NCBI RefSeq assembly: GCF_030263895.1
Contig: NZ_CP127161.1
Span: 558,001-622,000, forward strand
DNA from: Proteiniborus sp. MB09-C3
Lineage (GTDB): Bacteria > Bacillota > Clostridia > Tissierellales > Proteiniboraceae
Length of the DNA stretch: 64,000 bases
Direction: 5' to 3'
Of the stretch, positions 1 to 7,601 are shown piece by piece. A program made the translations under genes and the position numbers. Each line of letters starts with the position of its first letter. Position 1 is the stretch's first letter. The notes beneath the pieces are model-generated. The model saw only the letters and a list, made by a program, of their open reading frames with translations, ran no database searches and was not told the origin of the DNA.

Positions 1-801
1 AGTACTCTTGGATTGTTTGAAAAGAATATAAAAGAGATAGCTGATTTAGTACATGAGGCAGGCGGTCTATTATACTATGATGGCGCTAATATGAATGCTA
101 TCATGGGTATTACAAGACCTGGAGATATGGGCTTTGATGTAATGCACTACAATCTACACAAAACCTTCTCAACACCTCATGGTGGCGGAGGACCTGGAAG
201 TGGCCCAGTTGGAGTAAAAGAAGATTTTATTAAGTTCCTTCCATGTCCAATGATAGAGAAAAAGGGTGATATGTATACTCTAAATTATGATTGTCCAGAT
301 TCAATAGGCAAAATGAAGGGCTTCTATGGACATTTTGGAGTGATGGTTAGAGCATATACCTATATATTGTCAATGGGTGCAGAAGGTCTTAAGGAAGCAA
401 GTGAAACAGCTGTTCTTAATGCAAATTATATTATGAATAAGCTTAAGGATCACTACTACCTACCATTAGACCAAATCTGTAAGCATGAGTTTGTATTAGG
501 TGGGCTAAAGGAAGATAATTTAGAAGTAGCTACACTAGATATTGCTAAGAGGCTTCTAGACTATGGCTACCATCCACCAACAGTATACTTCCCATTAATT
601 GTTGATCAAGCAATAATGGTAGAACCTACTGAAACAGAAAGCGTTGAAACACTGGATGGCTTCATAGAAACTATGATTAAGATAGCTGAAGAAGCAGAAA
701 AAGATCCTAATCTGTTAAAAGAAGCACCACATAATACACCAGTTAGAAGAATAGATGAAGCTAAGGCAGCAAAAGACCTTATCTTAAAATGGAGTAAATA
801 A
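1..801 (+). CDS. gcvPB: Glycine dehydrogenase (decarboxylating) subunit 2, C-terminal part
   Basis: This is the C-terminal 266 residues of the P-protein beta subunit of the glycine cleavage system; the 5' end lies before the window. P-protein uses pyridoxal phosphate to decarboxylate glycine and passes the aminomethyl group to the lipoyl arm of GcvH. The PLP-binding lysine is seen in the stretch HYNLHKTF, followed by the glycine-rich segment GGGGPGSGP (about residues 52-67 of the visible part). The ending with [14 protein letters not shown] is typical of the split form found in Clostridia and Bacillus, where the enzyme is two chains (GcvPA and GcvPB). Glycine cleavage or its reversal is central to many amino-acid-fermenting anaerobes. 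The frame is open from base 1, so the lack of an initiator is only truncation. The next gene starts 120 bp further on. Confidence 0.96.
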   Translation, partial: STLGLFEKNIKEIADLVHEAGGLLYYDGANMNAIMGITRPGDMGFDVMHYNLHKTFSTPHGGGGPGSGPVGVKEDFIKFLPCPMIEKKGDMYTLNYDCPDSIGKMKGFYGHFGVMVRAYTYILSMGAEGLKEASETAVLNANYIMNKLKDHYYLPLDQICKHEFVLGGLKEDNLEVATLDIAKRLLDYGYHPPTVYFPLIVDQAIMVEPTETESVETLDGFIETMIKIAEEAEKDPNLLKEAPHNTPVRRIDEAKAAKDLILKWSK

Positions 802-921
802 ATATTAATCTTAAATTCAGGTAAGGCATGCTCCTTGCCTGAATTTTTATATTGCTGGATAAAAAAATAACAATATGACAAAACTATAAAAATAGTTATA
901 ATTTTTTGATGGAGTGATTAT

Positions 922-1419
922 ATGAATCCAATGTTGAAAAAATTAGTAGACCAAGAATTTATGACAGAAGCATTTGCAAGCTATATCGAAGAAGCAGTAG
1001 CTAATAAAGACTCTTTTGTGGTTTCAGGTCACAAAGGATGGGGAATTCTACCTCTTTTTGCTACAATAGGTGCTGTAGCTAAGGGAAATTCTTCAATGAA
1101 GCAGGTTAAAAGCTTCGAAGACTTAGCTGATGAAGCTGAATACTATTTAATTGGAGATCTTAAGGATATTGATTATGCAAAGTTAATTACTGACACTATG
1201 TTAAAACAAAATTCATCAATGATTTGTCTAAAAGATCCAGATCATCCATACTCATTTTTTAAATTACTTGGTGATGTTTATAAAGCTAATGGAGATACTT
1301 CCAAGACATATCAAGTACTTGAATGCGACAAGATCAATGATGAGAAAAAATTGGTCAAGATCACTAAGATTACATTAAATGAAAAAGGAAGGCCTTTAAA
1401 GGTTGACTTAAGAGGATAG
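922..1419 (+). CDS. Conserved-looking protein of unknown function (165 aa)
   Basis: I do not recognise this protein. It is soluble and mildly acidic, with no signal peptide, membrane segment or cysteine motif. The stretch VVSGHKGWG near residues 33-41 resembles a phosphate-binding loop but lacks the GK[ST] of a Walker A motif. The C-terminal half alternates charged and hydrophobic residues and probably forms beta strands. The start is supported by GGAG eight bases before ATG. It follows gcvPB in the same direction, and two hairpin terminators stand directly after it, so it is either the last gene of the glycine cleavage operon or a single gene. No function is proposed beyond this position. 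Confidence 0.75.
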   Translation: MNPMLKKLVDQEFMTEAFASYIEEAVANKDSFVVSGHKGWGILPLFATIGAVAKGNSSMKQVKSFEDLADEAEYYLIGDLKDIDYAKLITDTMLKQNSSMICLKDPDHPYSFFKLLGDVYKANGDTSKTYQVLECDKINDEKKLVKITKITLNEKGRPLKVDLRG

Positions 1420-1431
1420 CTAAATGTTTAG

Positions 1432-1456
1432 ACCCGCAGATAACTGCGGGTTTATT
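1432..1456 (+). terminator. Intrinsic terminator after the 922-1419 gene
   Basis: Perfect 8-bp stem ACCCGCAG/CTGCGGGT with a four-base loop, followed by a short T-rich stretch. It lies 12 bases after the stop codon. Confidence 0.8.
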
Positions 1457-1465
1457 GCGGCATTG

Positions 1466-1500
1466 AAAAAAATCAGGAGTTTAGATTCCTGATTTTTTTA
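1466..1500 (+). terminator. Second intrinsic terminator in tandem
   Basis: AAAAAATCAGGA pairs with TCCTGATTTTTTT around an 8-base loop. The A-tract and T-tract on either side make it active in both directions in principle. It backs up the hairpin just before it. Confidence 0.8.
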
Positions 1501-1593
1501 TATTTATGGTGTTTTTTAATACTACTACTAGTGTTTTTTAATACTACATGGTGTATAATATATTTAGAGATATTAAAAGAGGAGAGTGATTTA

Positions 1594-2274
1594 ATGAATG
1601 AATTAAATAAATCTTTGGGAGTTAATGAAATTTCAAAGAAGGCTTACTCTATAAAGGAGGAAATAGCCAGCAGCATAACTCACGGCGTAGGTGTTCTATT
1701 TAGCGTAGTCACTTTGACTATTTTGCTCATATATGCTATTTGGGATAAAAGTACAATATCAATAGTGGCCTTCAGCATATATGGATTTTGCTCCATCTGT
1801 CTGTATACATCTTCAACCCTATATCATAGCTTTCAAAATGAAAAAATAAAAAAGATACTTAGAGTATTTGACCATTCTTCAATATTTTTATTTATTGCAG
1901 GTACTTATACTCCAGTTACATTGCTATCTATGACAGGATATTGGAGAATAGGTATATTAGTTGCTGTATGGACTATAGCGTTATTTGGCATAGGATTTAA
2001 GATATTCACCTATAATAAATTCGATAAGTTTAAAATGGTTTCTGTACTTATGTATGTGCTTATGGGCTGGATAGTAGTTATAGCAGTAAGGCCTATGCTG
2101 CAGATGGTGCCGAAAGGATTTTTCATTTGGTTATTGGCAGGTGGAATAGTCTATACATTAGGAACAATATTTTATTCAGTAAAGAAAATTCCTTATAACC
2201 ATGCTATATGGCATTTATTTGTACTAGGCGGAAGTGTAATGCACTTTCTAGGAATATTTATATATTTGAAATGA
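1594..2274 (+). CDS. Hemolysin III / TrhA-family membrane protein
   Basis: This is a seven-helix membrane protein of the hemolysin III (YqfA/TrhA, PAQR-related) family, 226 aa, the usual length. Family hallmarks are visible: EEIASSITHGVG near residue 20, a histidine-containing stretch STLYHS after the second helix, FDHSSIFLFIAGTYTP in the middle, and HAIWHLFVLGGSVMHF at the C-terminus. The conserved Ser, Asp and His residues probably bind a zinc ion inside the membrane. The family has been linked to membrane fluidity control and is seldom truly haemolytic. The ATG at 1594 is preferred because AGAGGAGAG lies 8-10 bases before it. An in-frame start further upstream would add an unconserved tail and has no ribosome binding site. 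It is a single-gene unit between terminators. Confidence 0.9.
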   Translation: MNELNKSLGVNEISKKAYSIKEEIASSITHGVGVLFSVVTLTILLIYAIWDKSTISIVAFSIYGFCSICLYTSSTLYHSFQNEKIKKILRVFDHSSIFLFIAGTYTPVTLLSMTGYWRIGILVAVWTIALFGIGFKIFTYNKFDKFKMVSVLMYVLMGWIVVIAVRPMLQMVPKGFFIWLLAGGIVYTLGTIFYSVKKIPYNHAIWHLFVLGGSVMHFLGIFIYLK

Positions 2275-2302
2275 AAAAGCTGAGAATTCTCAGCTTTTTC
2301 AT
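2274..2302 (+). terminator. Intrinsic terminator of the hemolysin III gene
   Basis: AAAAAGCTGAGA/TCTCAGCTTTTT hairpin begins at the stop codon and ends in a T-run. Confidence 0.88.
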
Positions 2303-2495
2303 TATACTATAATCTCAATTAGATGAAACAATAATAAAAAAATAATGCAAAGCTATTAAATCTTAGCTATAGTACTAAAGTACTAAAAAGCACATAATTA
2401 GGAAAACACTCTATTAATCAACGATATTTTGCAGACATAAAATAAAGATTTTGGTATAATATTTTGGTGATAAAACAAAGCTAGCAGGATAATTT

Positions 2496-2578
2496 TTGAA
2501 AAAGGTAAACTTATTGAAAAATAAGGACGCAAGGCTACAGGCCTAAAGTCAAATGACCATGGTAGCTGGGCCACCAGA
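2496..2578 (+). promoter_or_regulatory. Cyclic di-GMP-I (GEMM) riboswitch aptamer
   Basis: The hallmarks of the GEMM-I aptamer are read in order: AAAGGTAAAC, a short stem TTATT-GAAA-AATAA that ends in a GAAA tetraloop, GGACGCAAGGCTACAGGCCTAAAG (positions 2524-2547), a second stem GTC-AAAT-GAC, then ATGGTAGCTGGGCCACC (positions 2559-2575). The tetraloop/receptor arrangement and the GCAA...GGCCTAA core match the class that binds cyclic di-GMP. A possible -10 box TATAAT lies at 2455-2460. An intrinsic terminator follows at 2598 and the controlled gene starts at 2672, so the switch acts by transcription termination. Whether ligand turns the gene on or off cannot be read with certainty. Confidence 0.9.
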
Positions 2579-2597
2579 TTATTGCATGTAAGCCCAT

Positions 2598-2635
2598 ATC
2601 TCTCCATGCCTTTTCGACATGTAGGGATTTTTTGT
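2598..2635 (+). terminator. Riboswitch expression-platform terminator
   Basis: ATCTCTCCATG (2598-2608) pairs with CATGTAGGGAT (2618-2628), with one mismatch and one G-T pair, followed by TTTTTTG. It lies between the c-di-GMP aptamer and the ribosome binding site of the next gene. It is therefore the regulated terminator. Confidence 0.82.
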
Positions 2636-2671
2636 TTTATTGTTAAAATAACTTGGAAGGAGGACAAAATT

Positions 2672-3712
2672 ATGACAGAGGATATCGAAAAAGCAAACGA
2701 TGCTGATGAGATAGTTGCATGTTTGAATTGCAGTAGTTCAGTAGTAGAACCTGAGTATAAAGCACCTTTGTGTAGCGAGTGTAGGGACAAATTATCAAAT
2801 CGTCCAATACCACTATGGATAAAAGCTTTCTTTGGTATTATATTTATTGTTACTATTCTATCTCTTATAATGTTTCCAGCTCTACTGAAAGCAGGTGTTG
2901 CTTATGAAAGAGGGGCTAGGGCTGAAAATGAAAGAAAATACATTACTGCTATGAATGAGTATGAAAGGGTTTTAAACAAGTATCCTGACTCAACTCTTGT
3001 TTTGGCTAAGCTTAGTATTGCATATTATGAGAATGATAAAATTGATAAAGCAATAGATGCAATTGATATGATAATAGGGGAAGAGGCAGAAGAAGACTTA
3101 ATAGACAGGATTGATACTGTTATGGATAATATAGCTACATTTTATTTCCTCAATGAAGGCTTAAATAAAATATTGAATAGTTCAGAGCAGGACTATTATA
3201 CTGAAGAACTTGTAGCTCAGCTAGAAACTTATGTGAATGAACATCCAGAAGATGTTGCAGGAAAGTATTATTTAGCAGATGCTCTATATGAGTTTGGAGA
3301 GTTTGATTATGCTGAAATTTTAATAAGAGAAGTTATTAATTCTAAACCTGAATTTCATTCTGCATACTTTTTTCTTGCCGCAATATGTAGGGAACAAGAA
3401 AGATACGATGAAGCTTTAGAATACTGCAAAGAAGTGTTGAGCATGAATGCTGAAAATCCAGGAGCATACATAACTATATCCAAAATAGAGCTTAAGAGAA
3501 ATAATGACGAAGTTGCTTTGGAAATGGCAGAAAAAGCATATAAACTTGACAAAGATAACAATCAAGCTGTTTCAAATCTCTCTCTAGCTTATCATTATAA
3601 CGATATGATAAGTGAAAGAGACAATATGTTTAATCTTCTTGTAGATAAAAATGCTGAATATGAAACCGAATTTTTGACATCAATTTTTAACGGAACATAT
3701 CAATGGAGATAA
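2672..3712 (+). CDS. Zinc-ribbon, membrane-anchored TPR-repeat protein under c-di-GMP control
   Basis: A 346-aa protein with three parts. Residues 17-37 hold two CxxC pairs (C17, C20 and C34, C37), as in a zinc ribbon. Residues about 50-72 form one transmembrane helix. The remainder is a set of tetratricopeptide repeats, with motifs such as YITAMNEYERVLNKYPDS, SAYFFLAAICREQERYDEA and ALEMAEKAYKLDKDN. TPR domains build protein-binding scaffolds, so this is likely an assembly or sensor protein with its repeats outside the membrane. ATG 2672 follows AAGGAGGAC with proper spacing. A longer frame that starts inside the terminator is not used. The riboswitch upstream links it to surface behaviour such as motility, pili or biofilm. 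The metalloprotease-like gene follows after 19 bases, probably in the same operon. The exact role is unknown. Confidence 0.85.
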   Translation: MTEDIEKANDADEIVACLNCSSSVVEPEYKAPLCSECRDKLSNRPIPLWIKAFFGIIFIVTILSLIMFPALLKAGVAYERGARAENERKYITAMNEYERVLNKYPDSTLVLAKLSIAYYENDKIDKAIDAIDMIIGEEAEEDLIDRIDTVMDNIATFYFLNEGLNKILNSSEQDYYTEELVAQLETYVNEHPEDVAGKYYLADALYEFGEFDYAEILIREVINSKPEFHSAYFFLAAICREQERYDEALEYCKEVLSMNAENPGAYITISKIELKRNNDEVALEMAEKAYKLDKDNNQAVSNLSLAYHYNDMISERDNMFNLLVDKNAEYETEFLTSIFNGTYQWR

Positions 3713-3731
3713 ATAAGCGAGGTGTAATATT

Positions 3732-4265
3732 ATGTTTATCATACCAGGATTTTTAATATCAATAATAACTTTTCCTGGAGTAATAGTTCATGAGCTTGCT
3801 CATCAACTGTTTTGCAAAACATCTAGGATTGCAATCTTTGATATTTGCTATTTTAGGTTTGGAAATCCATCAGGCTATGTGGTTCATGAAGAGCCTAAAA
3901 ATGCGAAGCAGCAAATTCTAATAGGCGTAGGGCCTTTTATAGTAAATACGGTAATTGGTGCATTAATTTCACTGCCTGCTGCTATACCAGTTATTAAATT
4001 TAAGAGCGGGAATATTTTAGAATATGTATTGATTTGGCTTGGTGTGTCCATAGCTATGCATTCTTTTCCTAGTGTACAAGATGCAAAAAGCATATGGGCA
4101 TCTATAAGAAAAAAAGAAACACCTATTATAGTTAAAATATTTGGGACTCCAATAGTTGGGATAATTTTAATATGTGCTATTGGCTCTGTGGCATGGCTTG
4201 ACTTAATTTATGGAATGGCAGTTGCTATGCTCCTTCCTAATTTGCTTATTAAAATAATAGCGTAA
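3732..4265 (+). CDS. M50/site-2-protease-like membrane metalloprotease
   Basis: This is a 177-aa integral membrane protein with several hydrophobic helices. The first helix contains HELAH (H20, E21, H24), the HExxH zinc motif of intramembrane metalloproteases, in the N-terminal position used by M50-like proteins. A possible third ligand region is the PSVQDAKS stretch near residue 115, similar to the NxxPxxxxDG region of site-2 proteases but weaker. It lies 19 bases downstream of the TPR protein and is followed by a terminator, so both are probably one c-di-GMP-controlled unit. The partner arrangement suggests the TPR protein may scaffold or be a substrate of the protease. That is inference; the small size leaves room for a non-proteolytic homologue. 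Confidence 0.75.
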   Translation: MFIIPGFLISIITFPGVIVHELAHQLFCKTSRIAIFDICYFRFGNPSGYVVHEEPKNAKQQILIGVGPFIVNTVIGALISLPAAIPVIKFKSGNILEYVLIWLGVSIAMHSFPSVQDAKSIWASIRKKETPIIVKIFGTPIVGIILICAIGSVAWLDLIYGMAVAMLLPNLLIKIIA

Positions 4266-4311
4266 AAATTCTATAAAATTATATATATAAAAAGCTTTAA
4301 AAATTATTAGA

Positions 4312-4340
4312 GAGGATAGTAAAGACTATCTTCTTTTTTT
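4312..4340 (+). terminator. Intrinsic terminator of the c-di-GMP-controlled unit
   Basis: GAGGATAGT/ACTATCTTC stem with loop AAAG and seven T residues. Confidence 0.88.
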
Positions 4341-4346
4341 AATTAA

Positions 4347-4610
4347 GAAGCAAAGGGCTATTTTGAAGATGAATGGTTCAAGATTGTAGAGGGCAGTGAA
4401 GAAATAGGCTATTGCATAGTAGCTCCCAGCGAGAAGTGGAAACCAGAAAGAGTAGCTGTTGAAAAACAGGTGAAAGAAGAAACGGAAGGCGGCCCAGCTG
4501 GACATGTTAAACTTGATACGGGAATATTATATGAGAGCAAAGGGAGGATTAAATGTTATTGGAAGCTATTTACAAAGTCTTATTGTTTTGATTTACAAGT
4601 CATGACTTAG
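4347..4610 (+). pseudogene. Start-less ORF remnant, 87 codons
   Basis: An open frame runs from just after an in-frame TAA (4344-4346) to TAG (4608-4610). Its composition is strongly protein-like, rich in charged residues, with stretches such as WFKIVEGSEE and WKPERVAVEKQV. It has no ATG and no ribosome binding site at its beginning, and it begins directly after a terminator T-run. The most likely reading is the C-terminal remnant of a decayed gene. A start at an internal GTG (codon for V in KQVKEE) would leave fewer than 50 residues. I do not recognise the family. The promoter of the following transport operon overlaps its 3' end. Confidence 0.45.
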
Positions 4611-4656
4611 TGTGGTATAATAACAAAATCGTTATATTCAATAAAACATAACGATT
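4593..4656 (+). promoter_or_regulatory. Promoter and inverted-repeat operator of the metal-chelate transport operon
   Basis: A sigma-A-like promoter TTACAA (4593-4598), 17-bp spacer, TATAAT (4616-4621) is followed by a perfect 9-bp inverted repeat AATCGTTAT (4627-4635) and ATAACGATT (4648-4656) with a 12-base spacer. The repeat covers the expected transcription start, a good place for a repressor. It does not match the classical Fur 19-mer, and the repressor is unknown. From 4657 to 4840 I see no further gene that I can support. Confidence 0.6.
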
Positions 4657-4840
4657 AAAGAAAAAACATAAACAGATAAGAGGATTGTTTTACTTATGTA
4701 AGCGGTGTCATGGACGATATTACAAGTGTGTTTGGCTCAATACTGTATGTTATAGCATTTATTTTAAGTGAAAATATAAATTTAATTATTTTAAAATCTA
4801 AATGTGAAAAATATAATTTGAATTTACAAGGAGGAGCAAA

Positions 4841-5878
4841 GTGCGAACTAGGGCAGATAACTGCAATTCTAATAATTATCTCAAGTTTTTAATACTAATA
4901 TTAATACCCATAATTGCCTTTTTGCTATCTATGACGATTGGAAGATACTCTGTAACTATTAATGAAATATTTGAAGTAGTAATAGCCAAAGCCCTAAAAA
5001 GAAATATAGAATACCCTGAGGTGATTGAGACAGTTTTATTTCAAGTTAGGATACCAAGGATTATAGCAGCCATGATTGTAGGAAGTGCACTATCAATATC
5101 AGGTACGGTATATCAAGGAATGTTTAAAAATCCAATGGTTTCTCCAGATATACTAGGAACTTCAGCAGGGGCAGGTTTTGGGGCTGCACTGGCTATATTG
5201 CTTTCTTATAATACTGTTGGGGTACAAATATCAGCATTTATATTCGGGATTATTGCGGTTTTTTTAACATACTTTATAAGTATAAAAATAGGTCGAAGCA
5301 GTAATTTTATGTTTGTTCTAATATTAGCAGGAATCTTAATAGGTACTATATTTCAATCATTTATATCGTTATCAAAGTACATGGCAGATCCATATAATAA
5401 GCTACCTGCTATAACATTTTGGCTTATGGGAAGCTTATCGTCTATAAGTAGAAGAGATGTATTCTTGCTTATAATACCTTTTTTGCTAGGGACTGTGCCT
5501 TTATTTTTGATAAGATGGCATTTAAATACTTTATCCTTTGGCGAAGAGGAGGCAAAGTCTTTAGGTATTGACACAAAGAAATTAAGGTTTTTGGTGATAA
5601 TCTGCTCTACTTTTTTAACAGCTTCATCAGTGGCCGTATGTGGAATGATAGGATGGGTAGGTCTTATAGTTCCTCATATAGCACGGATGATAGTTGGACC
5701 TGACTTTAAGGTCTTGTTGCCTGCCTCAGCTCTTATAGGAAGCACATATTTATTACTAGTTGATAACATAGCTAGAGGTGCAGCATCTATAGAGATACCT
5801 CTTGGTATACTCACCTCTTTGATAGGGGCTCCTTTTTTTATTTATCTATTGTATAGAACAAGGAAGGGATTGAATTGA
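4841..5878 (+). CDS. FecCD-family ABC transporter permease (iron/cobalamin-type chelate uptake)
   Basis: This is a 345-aa polytopic permease of the BtuC/FecCD family, which imports ferric siderophores, haem or corrinoids. Family signatures are clear: VRIPRIIAAMIVGSALSISG near residue 68, NPMVSPDILGTSAGAGFG around 93-110, and the C-terminal GMIGWVGLIVPHIARMIVGPD segment with the following GxPxF (GAPFFIYLL). About ten membrane helices are expected. The start is GTG 4841, six bases after AAGGAGG. The hydrophobic segment begins around residue 18. The ATPase start overlaps the stop by four bases (TTGA), so the two are translationally coupled. It forms the import complex with the ATPase at 5875 and the lipoprotein at 7602. 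Confidence 0.93.
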   Translation: MRTRADNCNSNNYLKFLILILIPIIAFLLSMTIGRYSVTINEIFEVVIAKALKRNIEYPEVIETVLFQVRIPRIIAAMIVGSALSISGTVYQGMFKNPMVSPDILGTSAGAGFGAALAILLSYNTVGVQISAFIFGIIAVFLTYFISIKIGRSSNFMFVLILAGILIGTIFQSFISLSKYMADPYNKLPAITFWLMGSLSSISRRDVFLLIIPFLLGTVPLFLIRWHLNTLSFGEEEAKSLGIDTKKLRFLVIICSTFLTASSVAVCGMIGWVGLIVPHIARMIVGPDFKVLLPASALIGSTYLLLVDNIARGAASIEIPLGILTSLIGAPFFIYLLYRTRKGLN

Positions 5879-6663
5879 AATTAGAAGTAATAAATGCCAC
5901 TTGTGGCTATCATGATAAAACGATCATAGAAAACTTATCATTTAGTGTAAAAGCAGGAGATATACTTTGTATATTAGGACCAAATGGAGTAGGTAAAACT
6001 ACGCTTTTTAAAACCATATTAGGCTTTTTAAAATTAAAAGGTGGAGAAATATTACTAGATGGCCAAGATATATTTAAATGGTCACGAAAAGAATTTGCGA
6101 AAGCAATAGGATATGTTCCTCAGGCTCATATTCCACCTTTTCCTTATAAGGTTAGAGATGTGGTAGTAATGGGAAGGACTGCACATTTAGGAATCTTCTC
6201 GTCACCATCTAAAAAAGATTTTGATATTGCAGAGAAAATAATAGAATCTTTAGGTATTTCATATTTGAAGGATAGTATTTATACAGAAATAAGCGGTGGG
6301 GAAAGGCAATTAGTACTCATAGCAAGAGCACTTGTACAAGAGCCTAAAATTCTTATAATGGATGAGCCTACCTCAAATTTAGATTTTGGTAATCAAGTGA
6401 GGGTTTTAAAGCATATAAAAAAGCTTGCAGAAAGAAATATAGGAGTAATCATGACATCTCATTTTCCAAACCATGCTTTTATGGTCTCTACTACAGTCCT
6501 TGCAATGGGTAGAGGGAATAAATTTAAGTCAGGAAAACCTGACGAAGTTGTTACAGAGGAGCTTCTACATAAGATATACAATATAGAGTTGCAGATTAAC
6601 ACAATAATGGATGAAAAAAACAAGGAAGAACTAAAAGTTTGTGTACCCATAATCAATAGCTAA
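5875..6663 (+). CDS. FecE/BtuD-type ABC transporter ATP-binding protein
   Basis: This is a 262-aa ATPase of the iron-chelate/cobalamin importer class. The Walker A motif GPNGVGKTT lies near residues 36-44, the Q-loop in YVPQAH, the signature SGGERQL near residue 139, Walker B LIMDEP near 157, and the switch histidine in MTSHFP. It starts with TTG 5875, which overlaps the permease stop codon. It powers the permease encoded just before. The C-terminal tail of about 40 residues beyond the ATPase core is ordinary for the family. The radical SAM gene follows after 62 bases without a terminator, so all four genes are likely one operon. Confidence 0.94.
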   Translation: MKLEVINATCGYHDKTIIENLSFSVKAGDILCILGPNGVGKTTLFKTILGFLKLKGGEILLDGQDIFKWSRKEFAKAIGYVPQAHIPPFPYKVRDVVVMGRTAHLGIFSSPSKKDFDIAEKIIESLGISYLKDSIYTEISGGERQLVLIARALVQEPKILIMDEPTSNLDFGNQVRVLKHIKKLAERNIGVIMTSHFPNHAFMVSTTVLAMGRGNKFKSGKPDEVVTEELLHKIYNIELQINTIMDEKNKEELKVCVPIINS

Positions 6664-6725
6664 AGCAGCAGTTCAAAGCTTTATAATATATGAATTTTTA
6701 AGCAGAAAATTAGGAGGACAAGTAT

Positions 6726-7547
6726 ATGTTGAATGATATCATGAATATGCCAGATAAAGAGCTTTTTTTAAAAGCTCAGGAAATTGGCTTGGGTAAAACC
6801 AGAATCAATACAGGGCCTGTAGTTATTACAGGAGAATGTCTGACTCAGCCACATTGTAATCATTGCAAATGGGATAGCTTTAAAATGAGAAACAATCAGT
6901 TTTCACAGAAAAGCTCCTTGGAAACTGCAATAGAGCGAGGAAAGCTAATGGAAAGCATAGGGGTTAATCGTGTATTTACTGCATCCGGTTGGATGGGCTA
7001 TACTGTCCCTGATGATTATCCATACTATATTGAGGCCTTAAAGAATAATACTAATATGGAGGTATTTGGATTATTTGGGGCTATTGATAAAGAGAGCTTG
7101 AAGATACTAAAATCAGCAGGCATGGATGGTTATCAATGTGGGATAGAGTCTCCCAATGAAAATATATATAAGCGATTTCGCCCAGGAGGTGATACATTAG
7201 AAGATAGATTAAAAACGCTGCACTATGTGAAGGACTTAGGATTAAAAGTCTGGAGTGGTTTTCTAGTTGGACTTGGTGAGGAAAAAGAGGATGTGATCAA
7301 AGGCTTACAGATTCTAAAGGATTTAGAGCCTGAATCCCTATCTATTTTGCCGTTTACACCATATCCATTTACTAATATGATGGCTGAGAATCCAGCTAAT
7401 CCACTTCATTGGGCAAGAACAGTTGCGCAGGCACATGTCTATATCCCGACAGCTAATGTATTTTCTGACATGAAAGTTGGTTTTTATGGTGAATATAGTG
7501 TACTGACTGGAGCAAATGGCAGCTATATTTTCCCTAAAAAATCCTAA
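6726..7547 (+). CDS. Radical SAM protein with a CX5CX2C cluster motif (HmdB-like)
   Basis: A 273-aa radical SAM enzyme with the cysteines C38, C44 and C47 in a CX5CX2C arrangement, instead of the usual CX3CX2C. The barrel follows a BioB/HydE-like order: ASGWMGY, then DGYQCGIES, GLKVWSGFLVGLGEE and SILPFTPYP. The CX5CX2C spacing is known to me from HmdB (HcgA) of the iron-guanylylpyridinol cofactor pathway, but no other gene of that pathway is here. It sits between the ATPase and the binding protein of a metal-chelate importer, so it probably acts on an imported metal-organic compound or makes one. A ribosome binding site AGGAGG lies nine bases before ATG. The C-terminus keeps ANVFSDMKVGFYGEYS. 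Substrate and reaction are unknown. Confidence 0.85.
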   Translation: MLNDIMNMPDKELFLKAQEIGLGKTRINTGPVVITGECLTQPHCNHCKWDSFKMRNNQFSQKSSLETAIERGKLMESIGVNRVFTASGWMGYTVPDDYPYYIEALKNNTNMEVFGLFGAIDKESLKILKSAGMDGYQCGIESPNENIYKRFRPGGDTLEDRLKTLHYVKDLGLKVWSGFLVGLGEEKEDVIKGLQILKDLEPESLSILPFTPYPFTNMMAENPANPLHWARTVAQAHVYIPTANVFSDMKVGFYGEYSVLTGANGSYIFPKKS

Positions 7548-7601
7548 GGGAAAGTTTTTTACAGAGGTATAATCATTTAAAAAACAAAGGAGAGGAAAAA
7601 A

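Noticed and set aside
4657-4840. Cobalamin or other riboswitch before the metal-chelate importer
   Set aside because: The conserved B12-box and other class signatures are not seen. The promoter with operator is sufficient for regulation.
4710-4892. 60-codon frame between the operator and the FecCD gene
   Set aside because: It has no ribosome binding site and ends inside the permease gene in another frame. Composition looks like AT-rich noise.
6726-7547. Assignment as HmdB/HcgA
   Set aside because: Only the cysteine spacing matches. No Hmd or Hcg gene is nearby and the cell is not a methanogen, so I call it HmdB-like only.
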